Assembly: GCA_001805695.1 (NCBI GenBank) | Contig: MHGT01000024.1 | Coordinates: 6,505 to 13,404 of the forward strand | Direction of reading: 5' to 3' | Source of the DNA: Omnitrophica WOR_2 bacterium RIFCSPHIGHO2_02_FULL_67_20 | GTDB lineage: Bacteria; Omnitrophota; Gorgyraeia; Aquiviventales; Aquiviventaceae | DNA length: 6,900 nt | In this document: positions 5,448-6,900 of the stretch, piece after piece | Layout of the letters: every line of letters begins with the position of its first letter | Position numbering within the stretch: position 1 is the stretch's first letter | Made by a program: the position numbers and the translations under genes | The notes under the pieces: model-generated | Told to the model about the DNA's origin: nothing | The model's input: the letters and a program-made list of their open reading frames with translations, nothing else | Databases searched by the model: none

Positions 5448-5621
5448 ATGTTTGGGAACATCGGCTTTCCAGAGTTACTGGTGATTTTGCTCATCGTATT
5501 GCTGCTGTTCGGCGCGAAGCGATTACCGGATATTGCACGGGGGCTCGGCAAGTCGCTCCACGAGTTCAAGAAGGGCCTCAAAGAGATCGAGACCGACGCC
5601 GACGATGTTAAGAAGTCTTAG
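5448..5621 (+). CDS. tatA: Sec-independent protein translocase subunit TatA
   Basis: The 57-aa product is a TatA/E-type protein that multimerises in the inner membrane to let folded, twin-arginine-tagged proteins cross. It reads MFGNIGFPELLVILLIVLLL (membrane helix), then the invariant Phe-Gly hinge and amphipathic helix (FGAKRLPDIARGLGKSLHEF) and a charged tail ending VKKS. ATG 5448 gives the standard family N-terminus; an in-frame GTG at 5439 would add three residues but overlaps the XRE stop. The purine-rich run at 5431-5447 supplies the ribosome binding site. Its 3' end overlaps the cytochrome start by 17 bases in another frame, implying coupled translation. Placement in a cytochrome operon suggests that it serves a Tat-exported redox enzyme. 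Unlike the protein at 1554, it has the true TatA hinge. Confidence 0.92.
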   Translation: MFGNIGFPELLVILLIVLLLFGAKRLPDIARGLGKSLHEFKKGLKEIETDADDVKKS

Positions 5622-6900
5622 AGCGACAGCGGCGATCCTTATCGGTGTTGTCACGGTGCTCCCATTCTTGAGCCTCGGTTGTACGGGGCAAGTCCCGAAG
5701 GCCGTTTCAACGGTCAAACCGGGCCTGACCCCAACGTTGTTCGAAACGGGGCGGCGGCTCTACGAGGAACAGTGCGCCTCGTGTCACGGACTCCACGGTG
5801 CAGGCGATGGGCCAGCCGCTGACCTCCTCTATCCAAAGCCGCGCGACTTCACGCAGAACGAGTTCCGACTCGTCTCGACAAACAGCATGCAGGCCACCGA
5901 TGAGGACCTCTTCCTCACGATCACACGCGGCATGCCCGGCTCCGCCATGCCCTCCTGGGAGACCATGACCCCCGAACAGCGCTGGGCGTTGGTGTATTAC
6001 GTCCGCCACCTCACGGGTGTGAGCGAACCCATCGATGCAGCCTCGATCATCCAAGTCCCTCCAGAGACGCCGAAGACTCCCGACGCCGTTGCGCGGGGCC
6101 GCGAGATCTTCACGCAGGCCTGCGCGTCATGTCACGGGCCGCTGGGAAAAGGCGACGGCCATCAAACCATGCATGTGGATAACCTGGGGTATCCCATCAA
6201 GCCGCGCGACCTCACTGCCGGGATCTTCAAGGGCTCATCGGAGAGCAGCGACCTGTACTACCGGATTGTGGCTGGCCTTCCCGGCAGCCCCATGCCAAGC
6301 TACGCCGGGGTCTATACCGACGAGCAGCTTTGGGACCTGATCCATTATGTCCAGTCGCTCGTCCCGCCGGGCGTAGAGGAGCGCGTGCGCCTGCGCCATC
6401 AGACCGTCCAAGCGCGCCGGGTGCGCGGCGAGATTTCGAGCGATCCTTCGGCGGAGATCTGGAACACCGTGCAGCCGGTCTCTGTCGCGCTGACGCCGCT
6501 TTGGTGGCGCGATGATCGCATCGCGGATGTTGAGGTGAAAGCGCTGCACAACGGCAAGGCGCTGGCTATTCATCTGGCATGGAAGGATCAGACGCTCGAC
6601 CGGTCCACCCTCACCCCACAGGCGTTTTCAGACGGGGTGGCGGTCCAACTCTCCTCAGCGCAGGATCCGCCGTTCTTTGGCATGGGGGGTGCCGAAGGTG
6701 CCGTGCACCTGTGGCATTGGAAGGCCTCTTGGCAAGAGGACGTCGCAGCGTGGCGCGATGTGGAAACAGCCTATCCCAACGCCGCGGTGGACTGGTATGA
6801 GGCTCAACGGACCTACCAGCGAGGCGAGCCGTTTGAAGTGAGCGACGCGAAGACGACCGAGCAGGATCCCACCTTCATGTCTGGCTGGGGAGCAGGCAAT
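5605..6900 (+). CDS. Diheme c-type cytochrome fused to ethylbenzene-dehydrogenase-like domain (3' end outside window)
   Basis: This exported electron-transfer protein is open to the window edge (432 codons seen). Residues 1-26 form a signal (MLRSLRATAAILIGVVTVLP, then FLSLGC); Cys26 in SLGC may be lipidated, though the lipobox is not canonical. Two tandem class I cytochrome c domains follow: CASCH at 57-61 with candidate axial Met115 (GSAMPSW), and CASCH at 173-177 with Met230 (GSPMPSY). The two halves share GAGDG/GKGDG and KPRDF/KPRDL, so they arose by duplication. From about residue 275 the sequence (SAEIWNTV, ALAIHLAWKD, FSDGVAVQL, VHLWHWKA) resembles the EB_dh domain, the heme b subunit (gamma) of type II DMSO-reductase-family enzymes such as ethylbenzene dehydrogenase, chlorate and selenate reductases and some nitrate/nitrite oxidoreductases. 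The fusion would carry electrons between such an enzyme and periplasmic carriers. The start overlaps tatA. The exact partner enzyme is unknown. Confidence 0.9.
   Translation, partial: MLRSLRATAAILIGVVTVLPFLSLGCTGQVPKAVSTVKPGLTPTLFETGRRLYEEQCASCHGLHGAGDGPAADLLYPKPRDFTQNEFRLVSTNSMQATDEDLFLTITRGMPGSAMPSWETMTPEQRWALVYYVRHLTGVSEPIDAASIIQVPPETPKTPDAVARGREIFTQACASCHGPLGKGDGHQTMHVDNLGYPIKPRDLTAGIFKGSSESSDLYYRIVAGLPGSPMPSYAGVYTDEQLWDLIHYVQSLVPPGVEERVRLRHQTVQARRVRGEISSDPSAEIWNTVQPVSVALTPLWWRDDRIADVEVKALHNGKALAIHLAWKDQTLDRSTLTPQAFSDGVAVQLSSAQDPPFFGMGGAEGAVHLWHWKASWQEDVAAWRDVETAYPNAAVDWYEAQRTYQRGEPFEVSDAKTTEQDPTFMSGWGAGN

Noticed and set aside
5707..6054. Minus-strand frame opposite the cytochrome
   Set aside because: The + strand frame holds a signal sequence and two CxxCH motifs and stays open to the window end; the antisense frame has no support.
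1..6900. tRNA, rRNA, CRISPR array or insertion sequence
   Set aside because: No cloverleaf with conserved arms, no regularly spaced repeats and no transposase-like reading frame were found by eye.

Overview
The window is GC-rich bacterial DNA with every supported gene on the + strand. The codon style, a LeuRS without the leucine-specific insertion, short dispersed palindromic repeats in the gaps, and a diheme cytochrome fused to an ethylbenzene-dehydrogenase-like domain suggest an environmental, respiring Gram-negative bacterium. NC10/Methylomirabilota, Rokubacteria or Nitrospirota would fit, but this placement is a low-confidence impression and not a sequence-based classification.

Left half (1-4261), housekeeping: the 3' part of leuS (leucyl-tRNA synthetase), a comEA-like membrane-anchored helix-hairpin-helix protein starting directly after it, a 52-codon TatA/TatB-like protein, a UvrD/PcrA-type superfamily 1 helicase, and a PilZ-domain protein one base behind the helicase. 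The run closes with two short palindromes and a clear Rho-independent terminator. The gaps on both sides of the small tat gene are each almost filled by a different long imperfect inverted repeat. A third repeat family (gttcgggg/ccccgaac) lies in frame inside leuS.

Right half (4262-6900), regulated respiratory locus: a leader region, a Crp/Fnr-family regulator, a second leader, a 76-aa XRE-type helix-turn-helix protein, a canonical TatA, and a diheme c-type cytochrome joined to an ethylbenzene-dehydrogenase-like heme-binding domain that runs off the window. XRE, tatA and cytochrome are 5 bases apart or overlapping, so they form one operon. Both leaders carry a TGA-N6-TCATA site about 46 bp before the start codon, which suggests that the Crp/Fnr protein controls itself and the operon. 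A Tat translocase subunit beside an EB_dh-type cytochrome suggests the front end of a gene set for a Tat-exported molybdenum oxidoreductase of the type II DMSO reductase family; the catalytic genes would lie beyond position 6900 and are not seen here.

No tRNA, rRNA, CRISPR array, insertion sequence or transposase gene was recognised.
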